A stretch of DNA of 64,000 nt from positions 5,008,557-5,072,556 of the forward strand of contig NZ_KI913949.1 in the NCBI RefSeq assembly GCF_000332095.2, given 5' to 3'. Below, in pieces: positions 1 through 7,554 of this stretch. The notes beneath the pieces were generated by a model, which did no database searches, was not told where the DNA came from, and worked only from the letters and a program-made list of their open reading frames with translations. The stretch's first letter is position 1; each line of letters starts with the position of its first letter. This DNA comes from Leptolyngbya sp. PCC 6406 (lineage in GTDB: Bacteria > Cyanobacteriota > Cyanobacteriia > Phormidesmidales > Phormidesmidaceae). A program made the position numbers and the translations under genes.

Positions 1-698
1 CGTCACTGTCAGGCACTACCGCGTACCAACCGCTAGTGGGGTTGGGGGTGGTGCAGTTGGGTTTCCAGTCCATTGGGCGGCTACGCAGCGATGCCAACCT
101 CAAATTTCTCTATGATGGCCCCCAGAAGCGGCGGGGTAACCGCCGTCGCTATGGCGACAAGGTGAATCTGGCCGACCCCAGTCGCTTCACGTTCGTCGAG
201 ACCCTAGAAAATGGGGTCTCTCTCTACACGGCTGTCGTCTGGTCGGTCTCTCTCAAGCGCCGCATCCGCTTAGCCTATCTGCTGAAAGAGCAGGACGGAC
301 GGCAGAGTTATGTCGTCCTCTTCTCCACCGACATTGACATTGACCCCATCCATCTCTATCGCTGCTACGCTGCTCGGTTTCAAATTGAATTCATCTTCCG
401 CGATGCCCGTCAATTCACAGGACTAGCGGACTGCCAGGCCCGGTCTCCCGAGGCGCTCGACTCCCATGTCAATGCCAGCTTGATGGCCCTCAATTTGGCC
501 AAAGCAGCACTGCAATCTACTCAATCGGGAGCTGAATCCGCTGAACCTGTCAGCTTCTCCATGGCCTCTTTCAAACGGCAAGCCCTCAATCAACATCTTC
601 TCGACCTATTTACGGCCATGTTCGACCTGGAGCCAACTTTGATTAAATCCCACCCCAACTACCAGAGCCTCCTAAATTACGGGGCTATAGCCGCCTAA
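1..698 (+). CDS. IS4-like DDE transposase, 3' part (gene runs off the left edge)
   Basis: The reading frame is open from the first bases of the window, so this is the C-terminal part of a longer transposase and the GTG at 36 is not its real start. Seen: a YxxRFxxE stretch at about residues 110-118 of the visible part (YAARFQIEFIFRDARQ), which fits the Y-2-R-3-E-6-K/R signature of IS4-superfamily DDE transposases and would carry the catalytic Glu. It is followed by the usual helical tail. The gene ends 50 bp before a likely terminal inverted repeat at 748-771, so the right end of the element lies there. Transposition role is inferred from the family. Whether the left half is intact cannot be seen. 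Confidence 0.8.
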   Translation, partial: SLSGTTAYQPLVGLGVVQLGFQSIGRLRSDANLKFLYDGPQKRRGNRRRYGDKVNLADPSRFTFVETLENGVSLYTAVVWSVSLKRRIRLAYLLKEQDGRQSYVVLFSTDIDIDPIHLYRCYAARFQIEFIFRDARQFTGLADCQARSPEALDSHVNASLMALNLAKAALQSTQSGAESAEPVSFSMASFKRQALNQHLLDLFTAMFDLEPTLIKSHPNYQSLLNYGAIAA

Positions 699-747
699 GC
701 TGGAGCTATAGCCGCCTAAATCTGTCCGAAGTGTTGAGAGTAGTCAG

Positions 748-771
748 CTTATTTCAACCTAAGTGTACTAG
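748..771 (+). repeat. Right terminal inverted repeat of the IS4-like element
   Basis: The sequence ends in AACCTAAGTGTACTAG. The same end, with a few transitions, closes the miniature element at 15666-15813 (CAGCCTAGGTGTACTAG). The terminal CTAG lies at 768-771, four bases from the stop codon of the convergent anti-sigma-type gene. Its role as the IS end is inferred from this match and from its place just downstream of the transposase. Confidence 0.6.
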
Positions 772-775
772 AAAT

Positions 776-1240
776 TTAAGATGACCCTAAAGGACCATCT
801 TTGACCAGCGCGGTTTTGAACTGCTTGTGAATATGTAAACAATTGCGTCGCCCACCATAGCATTCGTACTCTACTGAGTCGGCAATACGCCGCATGATCC
901 GCAGACCTCGGCCCCCTTCAGAATCGGGATTCGTGGTCTCTAGCTTGCGGCGCAGGGTGGCATTGAAGTCAAATCCCGGTCCTTGATCCCAGATGTTGAT
1001 GTTGAGTGCCTCAGTCGTTGCGATCGCTTCGATCTCAATGGGGGTTTCTGGGGGCATGCCGTCATGGGCGTGGCGCACAGCATTAGTAAACCCTTCTATC
1101 AGGGCCAGTTGGCACTGAAGCCATGTTGCCTTGGGGATTGGCAGGCTTTGAAACTCGTCAAACCACACGAGAACAGCCTTAAGGGCATCCAGATCGGTCT
1201 GAGTGCGGAAGCTGCTCTGTTTCACAATGGTCAAGGTCAC
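776..1240 (-). CDS. Anti-sigma-factor-type ATP-binding protein (RsbW/SpoIIAB-like HATPase)
   Basis: 154 aa, single GHKL ATPase domain with no phosphoacceptor domain, as in RsbW/SpoIIAB-type serine kinases. Seen: N box EGFTNAVRHAH (about residues 49-59), G1 box WDQGPGFD (about 84-91) and G2 loop EGGRGLRIM (about 108-116). Proteins of this group bind ATP and either phosphorylate an anti-sigma antagonist or hold a sigma factor. No partner gene (STAS antagonist, PP2C phosphatase or sigma factor) is next to it, so its target is unknown. The 3' end is only 4 bp from the end of the left-hand IS element, so insertion may have changed what lies downstream. Family assignment is firm; partner is not. 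Confidence 0.85.
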   Translation of the reverse strand: MTLTIVKQSSFRTQTDLDALKAVLVWFDEFQSLPIPKATWLQCQLALIEGFTNAVRHAHDGMPPETPIEIEAIATTEALNINIWDQGPGFDFNATLRRKLETTNPDSEGGRGLRIMRRIADSVEYECYGGRRNCLHIHKQFKTALVKDGPLGSS

Positions 1241-1409
1241 AGAACTGTGCAGGTTTACTTTTCCATAGTACCTACTGCCTTCTGTTCCGAAGATCTTTGG
1301 GGATCTGTAACAGAAGGCAAAGGATTAGAATCACCCGTGTAGCGCATCTGGACCTGAGCAGTTCCACATCCTGGATTCTCGGATGTGAGGGATTCCGAGT
1401 CCTGACTTC

Positions 1410-1630
1410 TCAGCCCAGCTCAATCCCCAAACCCCGTAATTTTGCGGTTAGCTGTTCTGGGCGCTAATACTCCTGATCAGCCCACTAACGCTCTTGCTCT
1501 GCTCGTTGATATTCTTGTTCCGTCCGCTGGTGCTCTGGTTCAACGTGCCGATGCGCTTGTTTTGCCCGCTGATGCTCCTACTTCCAGGGGGGCAGCACCC
1601 AGTTGTTTTCAGCATCATACCAGCGCAACT
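1410..1630 (-). pseudogene. Decayed Uma2-family nuclease gene, C-terminal part
   Basis: On the minus strand one frame reads LRWYDAENNWVLPPWK, then a Gln/Glu/Arg-rich coiled coil (EHQRAKQAHRHVEPEHQR, TEQEYQRAEQER), then QLTAKLRGLGIELG and a TGA at 1410-1412. This is the usual tail of cyanobacterial Uma2-type (PD-(D/E)xK) proteins. The frame is broken by three in-frame TAG codons, at 1578-1580, 1485-1487 and 1464-1466. No N-terminal nuclease core could be read upstream. The call rests on the characteristic tail, which is low-complexity, so some doubt remains. Confidence 0.6.
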
Positions 1631-1640
1631 ATAGAAGATC

Positions 1641-2100
1641 TACGAAGATCTTCAGGCATCAATATGGAATTACTATGTCGATCCTGATGGCACACCAGAG
1701 CCAAAATTTCCAGGTCGAGACTGTCGAGGGCCTGTATCATCCGGCTATATTCACCCCCCAGCAGCAGTTGTTCCAGATCCCTCGACCGCAACTCAGCCCA
1801 GGGCAGGGGAGCTTTATCCGTAGACTGCTCTCGGATATCCGATCAGCAGGTACCTTATTTTGCGACGAGTCCCTTAGGGTGATATTTCAATTCATAAAGT
1901 TGATGGGCAATTGCAATGGGAGTCGTGATCCTAGGATTTGCCCTGGGCAGACTATAACCGAACGGGAGTTGGAACCAGCCCTGCTAAAAACTGCGACGGT
2001 CATTGGCGTAGCCGCCCCAAAGGGGCTAGACCAGCCCTTTCGGGACATCGCGCCCGTTTTCAGCACGGCCCAACCACGGCAAGACCATCCCCTAAGATTT
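1641..2100. other. Non-coding or degraded stretch upstream of gvpA
   Basis: No reading frame here looks like a recognisable protein. Short open frames on both strands have no clear start signal or family resemblance. The stretch probably holds remnants of a decayed gene (continuous with the Uma2 remnant) and the gvpA promoter. I could not place -10/-35 elements with confidence. Confidence 0.4.
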
Positions 2101-2114
2101 GAGGACTAGAAATC

Positions 2115-2333
2115 ATGGCTGTTGAAAAAGTCAACTCTTCATCCAGCTTGGCTGAAGTTGTGGATCGGATTTTGGACAAGGGTATTGTCATCGATGCGTG
2201 GGTCCGGGTCTCCCTGGTCGGCATCGAATTGATTGCCATCGAAGCTCGGGTCGTCATCGCTTCTGTAGAAACCTACCTGAAGTATGCCGAAGCCGTGGGT
2301 CTAACCGCCCAGGCAGCGGTACCCGCCTCCTAG
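2115..2333 (+). CDS. gvpA: Gas vesicle major shell protein GvpA
   Basis: 72 aa, the normal length for GvpA. This small hydrophobic protein polymerises into the ribs of the gas-vesicle wall. Seen: the highly conserved core [20 protein letters not shown] (about 11-30), followed by [10 protein letters not shown] and the [20 protein letters not shown] helix. A GAGGA ribosome-binding site at 2101-2105 lies 9 nt before the ATG. Only one gvpA copy is seen, although many cyanobacteria carry several. It is the first gene of the cluster and is separated from gvpC by 450 bp containing a strong palindrome, which fits its need for much higher expression than the accessory genes (inference). Confidence 0.97.
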   Translation: MAVEKVNSSSSLAEVVDRILDKGIVIDAWVRVSLVGIELIAIEARVVIASVETYLKYAEAVGLTAQAAVPAS

Positions 2334-2400
2334 GTCATTCCCTAGAAGCTCGGATCTCAGCCCTGGTTTGGGAACGCCCAAAATGCCTTTAGAGACAGCC

Positions 2401-2504
2401 TATAGCGGATCTGGGTTGAGTGAGGTGTGCCTGGTAGGGCGCGAGGCCTCGCGCCCTACAATATCCAGGATTCCATGTCCCTCATCCCTGGAAACCCCGC
2501 TATC
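2401..2504. repeat. TATAGCGG miniature element carrying a perfect 26-bp palindrome
   Basis: Begins TATAGCGGATCTGGG and ends with CCTGGAAACCCCGCTATC, so the ends are imperfect inverted repeats. They match the ends of the elements at 24057-24162 and 36555-36660. At its centre, 2434-2459 is a perfect palindrome with arms GTAGGGCGCGAGG / CCTCGCGCCCTAC. In RNA this would form a very stable hairpin between gvpA and gvpC. It has no T-run, so it is not a classical intrinsic terminator, but it could still stabilise the gvpA transcript or dampen read-through (inference). Confidence 0.6.
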
Positions 2505-2784
2505 TCTGCTGTCTCTAGGGTAGGGCTGAAGCATTGGATTTCAGATGATCTCCCCCCCTGAATTACTCCTGATTACCTACAAATATCCCCCCATGGACTG
2601 GGGCAAGCAGAACACGCTCAACAAAGCTTGTCCCTGTTCAGTTAGGCATTCGCTCCGCCTAACCTATGAAATTGCACCATTTAAGCCCTATTGAACCAAT
2701 AGGGTGCGTTATTCGGAGCCCTAATGGACCTTTCGATTTAGCAATTTTGCGTTTTGAGTACTTGAATTTTAAGCAAGGGAGCAG

Positions 2785-3795
2785 ATGGTTGTGGCACTCC
2801 AAGATCAGTGGCTGGCCCAACGGCAACAGCGTCAGGTAGAGGTCGCCCAGCGCCGAGAAGCAGTACAAAGTCAACTAGCGGATTGGCAACAGGCTCGCCA
2901 GGTTCAGGCGGCGGTTCTCCAACAGGAGCTAGCCCAGTTTTATGATGCCCTGAAGGCGGAAACCAGCCTATTTCTAGCCCAAGCCCATCAGCAACACCAG
3001 ACCCGTGCCCGCCGGACCCAAGCTGAGTTGGCTCAGTTCCATGGGGAACTGAAAGCCTCTGTAGCGCGGATTCGAGTTCTACTGCAACAGGAACTCGACG
3101 CCCTAGGGGTGGAAACCCAGGAGAAACTGGCGGGCTATCGCGCCGATCGTGCCCGTATGGGACAGAAGCAGGCAGAAAGCCTCCGGATCTACGTCGCTAC
3201 CCTCCAAGAAGCGGTCACCCTCTACCTAGAACAGGTCACTACCGATCGCCAAGCCGCCGCCGTACAGGATCACTATCAGCGGCAGCGCGATCGCGCCGTC
3301 CTAGCCCAAGATGTGGAGGTCATGTTTGCCGATCTTGCCATTTTCCGCCAGCAGCTAGAAACCTTCTGTGTCCAACTGCGGCGCTCGGTCTGGGGAGACG
3401 GGGCATCACCAATGGTGGCAACGGCTTCAACGGCTCCAATGGCTTCAACAGCTCCAATGGTGAGTGCTGAACCCAGAAGCACCCCCAAAGCGGAACCCAA
3501 GGTAACGACTAAAGCCACCTCTAAAACCAGCCCTAAGGCAGACGCCCCAAGCAACCCTAAGACAGAATCTGCCAAAACCGCTAAACCCGCAGATCTTTCC
3601 CAAGAGCTTCCCATTGAGGAAGTGGTCTTTGGCTATCTCCAAGACCATGACGATGGTGCACGACTGACGGAAATCGAGTCAAATCTGGGCATTAACCGTT
3701 TCCAGGCCGTAGACGCCCTGCGATCGCTGATCCAAAAAGAATTGATTGTCCAAAAAGATAGAACCTACCACGTCCAAGAGGAAGCCGTTCTGTGA
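2785..3795 (+). CDS. gvpC: Gas vesicle outer-surface protein GvpC with C-terminal winged-helix-like extension
   Basis: GvpC coats and strengthens the gas-vesicle wall. The first ~205 residues are Gln/Glu/Arg-rich helices with degenerate ~33-residue periodicity. Units end in motifs such as [24 protein letters not shown] and [22 protein letters not shown], typical of cyanobacterial GvpC. After SVWG comes a low-complexity Ala/Ser/Thr/Pro/Lys linker (about 206-270), then a compact domain at about 277-332 (YLQ..., [16 protein letters not shown]). That domain closely resembles the C-terminus of the next protein, GvpN. At 336 aa it is longer than classic GvpC (about 190-200 aa). The TGA stop overlaps the GTG start of gvpN (GTGA), implying translational coupling. 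Confidence 0.92.
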   Translation: MVVALQDQWLAQRQQRQVEVAQRREAVQSQLADWQQARQVQAAVLQQELAQFYDALKAETSLFLAQAHQQHQTRARRTQAELAQFHGELKASVARIRVLLQQELDALGVETQEKLAGYRADRARMGQKQAESLRIYVATLQEAVTLYLEQVTTDRQAAAVQDHYQRQRDRAVLAQDVEVMFADLAIFRQQLETFCVQLRRSVWGDGASPMVATASTAPMASTAPMVSAEPRSTPKAEPKVTTKATSKTSPKADAPSNPKTESAKTAKPADLSQELPIEEVVFGYLQDHDDGARLTEIESNLGINRFQAVDALRSLIQKELIVQKDRTYHVQEEAVL

Positions 3796-5000
3796 ATACC
3801 GTTCTCCAAGCCCGCCCCCGCAACTTCGTCAGCACCCCCAGCGTAGAAGGCATTGCTCGCCGTGCCCTGCGCTATCTCCAATCCGGCTACTCCGTCCACC
3901 TACGCGGCCCAGCGGGCACGGGTAAAACCACCCTAGCCCTCCATCTCGCGGACCTGCTGAGTCGCCCCATCATGCTGCTATTTGGGGACGACGAGTTCAA
4001 AACCTCTGACCTGATCGGTAACCAGTCCGGCTACACCCGCAAAAAAGTCGTAGACAACTTCATCCACAGCGTCATAAAGGTAGAGGATGAACTCCGTCAC
4101 AACTGGGTAGACTCGCGCCTGACCCTAGCCTGCCGAGAAGGCTTCACCCTGGTCTACGACGAGTTCAACCGTTCTCGCCCCGAGGTCAACAACGTCCTTC
4201 TATCTGCCCTAGAGGAAAAACTCCTGGTACTGCCCCCCAGCGGCCATCGCCCCGAATACCTGCGGGTCAGCCCCCACTTCCGGGCCATCTTCACCTCCAA
4301 CCCAGAGGAATACGCCGGGGTCCATGGCACCCAAGACGCCCTTCTGGATCGTCTCATCACCATTCACATGCCGGAGCCCGATGAGCTCACCCAGCAGCAA
4401 ATTTTGGTGCAGAAAGTAGGGATTGAACCCGCTGCTGCCCTGCTGATTGTGCGGCTAGTGCGCTCCTTCCAAACCGAGACCGAGGCCAATGGCACCACCA
4501 GCCTGCGCCCCTGCCTGATGATCGCTAACATCTGTCAGGAGCACGGCATTCCCCCCATGGTGGAGGATGCTGATTTTCGGGAGATCTGTAGCGACATCCT
4601 ACTGTCGCGGGTAGTGCAGGATTTTCCAGGAGCCACCCACACCCTCTGGGACTTGTTTAACCACTTTATTGCGGCCACTGAAGTTCTAGATCCGGTAGCG
4701 GTAACGCACGCCGAGGCGACCGTTCCGGCAACCACACCCCCAGCATCGGTTTCCAGCTTCACCGAGACTGAAGCCGCTGTAGAAGAGGCCAAAGAGGCCG
4801 AGGGAACTGCCCTGCAAGGCCGGATCTACGACTATCTCCAGACCGAGGGAGAGGCCAAACTGACAGAAATTGAGGCTGCCCTTTCCCTCTCCCGGTTCAA
4901 AGTCGTGGATGCCCTGCGATCGCTAGTCGAGGCTGGACGCCTAGAAAAACACAATGGAACCGGGAAGCCTACCGTTTATCGGATTCCCGCAGGGGTATAG
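3792..5000 (+). CDS. gvpN: Gas vesicle AAA+ ATPase GvpN with C-terminal winged-helix-like extension
   Basis: 402 aa. GvpN is a MoxR-like AAA+ ATPase needed for gas vesicles to reach full size. Seen: Walker [11 protein letters not shown] (about residues 39-48), Walker B-like [12 protein letters not shown] (about 119-130), sensor-1 region [12 protein letters not shown] and the Arg-finger region [10 protein letters not shown]. The ATPase core ends near residue 300. A Pro/Thr/Glu-rich linker follows, then about 60 residues ([29 protein letters not shown]) that align with the GvpC C-terminus. The GTG start overlaps the gvpC stop. Family assignment is firm; the role of the extra domain is unknown. 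Confidence 0.94.
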   Translation: MNTVLQARPRNFVSTPSVEGIARRALRYLQSGYSVHLRGPAGTGKTTLALHLADLLSRPIMLLFGDDEFKTSDLIGNQSGYTRKKVVDNFIHSVIKVEDELRHNWVDSRLTLACREGFTLVYDEFNRSRPEVNNVLLSALEEKLLVLPPSGHRPEYLRVSPHFRAIFTSNPEEYAGVHGTQDALLDRLITIHMPEPDELTQQQILVQKVGIEPAAALLIVRLVRSFQTETEANGTTSLRPCLMIANICQEHGIPPMVEDADFREICSDILLSRVVQDFPGATHTLWDLFNHFIAATEVLDPVAVTHAEATVPATTPPASVSSFTETEAAVEEAKEAEGTALQGRIYDYLQTEGEAKLTEIEAALSLSRFKVVDALRSLVEAGRLEKHNGTGKPTVYRIPAGV

Positions 5001-5096
5001 TGCGGGGTAGGGCAGTGCTAGCAGCCACCGACCTGATTTATCGGTAACTATCTGCAAACCCTTGTCCCCCGTCCCAAGTGCTAGAAAGAGGTCACT

Positions 5097-5438
5097 GTGC
5101 CCGCCGACGCCTTCCCCCGATCTACCCCCCATCGCCCCATGGCCACCGCCACCCAGGGCTCTACCCTGGTGGATGTGCTAGAGCGTGTCCTAGATAAGGG
5201 CATCGTCATTGCCGGAGATATTTCTGTCTCCGTCGGCTCCACGGAGCTGCTCAGCATCCGCATTCGTCTACTGGTCGCCTCCGTAGACAAGGCCAAGGAA
5301 ATGGGCATCAACTGGTGGGAAGGTGATCCCCACCTCAACGGACGATCCCAGGAACTCCTCGCCGCCAATGAACAGCTCCAAGTTCGGATCGAGAGTTTAG
5401 AGCGAGAGTTGAAGGCATTGAAGGCAGGAGAGGCCTAG
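5097..5438 (+). CDS. gvpJ: Gas vesicle minor shell protein GvpJ
   Basis: 113 aa GvpA-paralogue used in nucleation or tip assembly. Seen: STLVDVLERVLDKGIVIAGD (about 22-41), then ISVSVGSTELLSIRIRLLVASVDKAKEMGINWWEGDP, the diagnostic GvpJ sequence, and a short C-terminal coiled coil (RSQELLAANEQLQVRIESLERELKAL). The GTG start at 5097 is preceded by AGAGG at about 5088-5092 and gives the Pro/Ser/Thr-rich N-terminal extension usual in GvpJ. An internal ATG at 5139 (MATATQGS) is the alternative. The protein lacks the long repeated C-terminal tail of Anabaena-type GvpJ. Confidence 0.93.
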   Translation: MPADAFPRSTPHRPMATATQGSTLVDVLERVLDKGIVIAGDISVSVGSTELLSIRIRLLVASVDKAKEMGINWWEGDPHLNGRSQELLAANEQLQVRIESLERELKALKAGEA

Positions 5439-5597
5439 AAGTTGGGTCTGAATGCCTAAATTTGGGCCTTAGGGGTTTTTTCGTTAATGGGAGTATTGCA
5501 TTCTTAGGACAAACGGAGCCATTTCCCTGCTCAAGGGGTAATTTACCTCCCCCCCATCCTCTCCTGTCCCCCTACCCCTCTTCTAGAGGTTTCTACC

Positions 5598-5792
5598 ATG
5601 CTGTCCATCCGCACGATGAAGCACATTGCCACCAGCCGCACCATTCCTAGCTTTCGGTCCTGCCATAGCCTGAATCAGGCCAACCAAGGCATTATTTTGG
5701 ATCAAGGGCGCATGATGATGGGGTATGCCCAAGTGCTGACCCAGGATGCTCACCGTAAATGGCGCAATGGTATTTGGCAGGTTCGACGATGA
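5598..5792 (+). CDS. Small unknown protein of the gas-vesicle cluster (first of a coupled pair)
   Basis: 64 aa, basic, Met/Arg/Gln-rich; I do not recognise a family. It begins LSIRTMKHIATSRTIPSF and ends with DAHRKWRNGIWQVRR. It sits 160 bp after gvpJ, and its TGA stop overlaps the ATG of the next small ORF (ATGA at 5789-5792). Tight coupling and position between gvpJ and gvpK support a real gene with a gas-vesicle-related job. In other cyanobacteria this place holds a small poorly conserved gene (gvpX in Anabaena), but I cannot show homology. No membrane segment is visible. Confidence 0.6.
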   Translation: MLSIRTMKHIATSRTIPSFRSCHSLNQANQGIILDQGRMMMGYAQVLTQDAHRKWRNGIWQVRR

Positions 5793-5977
5793 CTCAATCT
5801 TCTTCCCGGTCTTCTAGCACTTCTCAGTCCTCTAGCACGCGCAGATATATTCCCTCCGAAGCCTACCGGGCTATGTTGGTGCGGGATGGCGAGCGGCGCT
5901 TCAAGGAATGGCATAAAGCCTTTTTGCAGCATCAAAAGGCATATTTGCAAGACCTAGAACGACGGCGCAAATCCTAG
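5789..5977 (+). CDS. Small Ser-rich basic protein of the gas-vesicle cluster (second of a coupled pair)
   Basis: 62 aa from the ATG at 5789. The N-terminus is a run of Ser/Thr (TQSSSRSSSTSQSSSTRR), followed by RYIPSEAYRAMLVRDGERRF and a charged helix (KEWHKAFLQHQKAYLQDLERRRKS). The start overlaps the upstream stop (ATGA), so the two are probably co-translated. Family unknown; a role in gas-vesicle assembly is inferred from context only. The TAG stop at 5975-5977 lies within the CTAG end of the miniature element at 5974-6067, so the original C-terminus may have been cut or changed by that insertion. Confidence 0.6.
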   Translation: MTQSSSRSSSTSQSSSTRRYIPSEAYRAMLVRDGERRFKEWHKAFLQHQKAYLQDLERRRKS

Positions 5978-6067
5978 CACTGGCTGCGAGAAAGCTTCTG
6001 ACCACTATCGCGCAAGCTTCTGGCTTGCGCGACGACGATAACCAAACTTATGGCCGCCCAGTACTAG
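5974..6067. repeat. CTAG-ended miniature inverted-repeat element
   Basis: 94 bp. The left end reads CTAGCACTGGCTGCG. The right end, on the other strand, reads CTAGTACTGGGCGGCC. Both resemble the ends of the larger elements at 15666-15813 and 25569-25738 (CTAGTACTCTGCGGCG). The interior has a hairpin at about 6009-6031 (CGCGCAAGC / GCTTGCGCG). It separates the small gvp genes from gvpK. Confidence 0.5.
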
Positions 6068-6076
6068 GTTCATGCT

Positions 6077-6550
6077 ATGACACAGGAGCCTCTAGGGGCA
6101 GATGAAAGCGCCCTAGGGCCATCCCAATCTAGGGATGCGGGCTTGGCTCCGCTGCTGTTGACGGTAACGGAGCTGGTGCGCCAGTTAATGGAGGCCCAGG
6201 TGATCCGGCGGATGGAGTCGGGTCACCTGAGTGATGATGACCTAGATCGGGCCGCTGAAAGTTTGCGTCGCCTGGAAACGGAAATCTTGCACCTGTGCGA
6301 GATTTTTGAGATCGATCCTGCCGATCTGAATATGAATCTGGGGGAGTTGGGGACGTTGCTGCCCCGCGAAGGGGGCTACTATCCCGGCCAATCCTCCGGC
6401 AACCCAACCCTGCTGGAACTGCTGGATCGCCTGCTGGATACCGGGGTGGTGGTGGAGGGGGAGGTGGATCTTGGCATGGCTCGGTTGAACCTCATCCATG
6501 CCAAGTTGCGGCTGGTGCTCACGTCTCGTCCTTTAGGGGAAAAGGGTTGA
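6077..6550 (+). CDS. gvpK: Gas vesicle protein GvpK
   Basis: 157 aa. GvpK is an accessory protein required for gas-vesicle formation in most producers. Seen: PLLLTVTELVRQLMEAQVIRRMESG (about 24-48), the LSDDDLDRAAESLRRLE helix, EIFEIDPADLNMNLGELGTLLPRE, and the C-terminal LLELLDRLLDTGVVVEGEVDLGMARLNLIHAKL segment that resembles the GvpA/J fold. It follows the coupled small ORFs after a miniature element. gvpF/gvpG, which often come next in cyanobacteria, are absent. Confidence 0.94.
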   Translation: MTQEPLGADESALGPSQSRDAGLAPLLLTVTELVRQLMEAQVIRRMESGHLSDDDLDRAAESLRRLETEILHLCEIFEIDPADLNMNLGELGTLLPREGGYYPGQSSGNPTLLELLDRLLDTGVVVEGEVDLGMARLNLIHAKLRLVLTSRPLGEKG

Positions 6551-6672
6551 GATGACTTCTGCTGAAGATCATCTCCCTCGTTAATTGTCCACACGCCTTG
6601 GTGCTGTTCCACGGCACCCTGATAACGGCGTAGAATTTCGGGGAGATGACGATAGCTTGGGCCAGTTCTCCG

Positions 6673-7416
6673 ATGTCTGTGACTGGAAACCATTACCACA
6701 CCCTAGAAGTCTCGGAGACGGCCACTCAGATCCAAATCAAGCGGGCCTACCGTCGCCTAGCGAAGGAACTGCATCCTGACAGTCGGAGTGAGCGGGCAAG
6801 CCACGAGCAAATTACCCGTCTGAATGCAGCCTACGAGGTGCTGGGGGATCCCCAGCGGCGATCCCACTATGATCGCGAGCGCCGTGCTCAACAGGTGGGA
6901 TTGGAGTCAGAACAGGTGCTGCACGATGGCCCTAATGGGCCAGTCTATGACTATCGCGCTGAGCGCACAGCCCAGACCCAAGTGCACTATCGGCAACAGC
7001 GGCGGGCGACGCAAGCGGCAGACGACTCCCTGTCCTACTGGCTGCGCCAGGTTTACAATCCGGCGGATCGCTACATCGGCCAGATTATTTCTCCCCTGAA
7101 GGGACAACTGCGGGCACTGTCGGCGGATCCCTTTGATGATGAGTTGATGGCAAATTTCCAGGAATACTTGGAAAGTTCTCGTGAAATTCTGGAAAAGGCC
7201 CAGGCGCGCTTTCAAGGATTGCCTAACCCTGCTACTGCTGCCGCGATCGCGGCGAATCTGTACTATTGCCTGAACCAGTTAGAGGATGGCATTGAAGAAA
7301 TGGAACGCTATACCTACTGCTACGAAGAAACCTACCTCCATACAGGGCAGGAACTCTTTCGCATTGCGACTAAACTGCGACGACAGGCCAAAGCCGATCT
7401 AAAGGGCACAACATAA
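6673..7416 (+). CDS. J-domain (DnaJ-like) protein downstream of the gas-vesicle genes
   Basis: 247 aa from the ATG at 6673; an ATG at 6646 is also possible. N-terminal J domain: NHYHTLEVSETATQIQIKRA, then KELHPDS carrying the HPD triad that stimulates DnaK-type Hsp70 ATPase, then YEVLGDPQRRSHYD. The remaining ~170 residues have no zinc-finger or DnaJ C-terminal domains and form a helical region of unknown fold, so this is a type III J-protein. It follows gvpK in the same direction after about 120 bp. A link to gas-vesicle protein folding is attractive but only positional. Confidence 0.85.
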   Translation: MSVTGNHYHTLEVSETATQIQIKRAYRRLAKELHPDSRSERASHEQITRLNAAYEVLGDPQRRSHYDRERRAQQVGLESEQVLHDGPNGPVYDYRAERTAQTQVHYRQQRRATQAADDSLSYWLRQVYNPADRYIGQIISPLKGQLRALSADPFDDELMANFQEYLESSREILEKAQARFQGLPNPATAAAIAANLYYCLNQLEDGIEEMERYTYCYEETYLHTGQELFRIATKLRRQAKADLKGTT

Positions 7417-7554
7417 GAGGGCAAATATGAGGAGAGGGCAAATAGAGGGAGCGAAAAAGACGGGCAAGACGGATCCTTAAGGACATAAAAAGAGCCGACC
7501 GTAAACCGACCGCTAGAATAGAGCAATGCTTGCTTAAGGTTTTCAGGTTTTTCC

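Noticed and set aside
983..1342. 119-codon plus-strand frame
   Set aside because: Antisense to the well-supported HATPase gene; a shadow frame.
1603..2109. 168-codon plus-strand frame upstream of gvpA
   Set aside because: No family resemblance and no ribosome-binding site. It overlaps the decayed Uma2 remnant on the other strand and lies in the expected gvpA promoter region.
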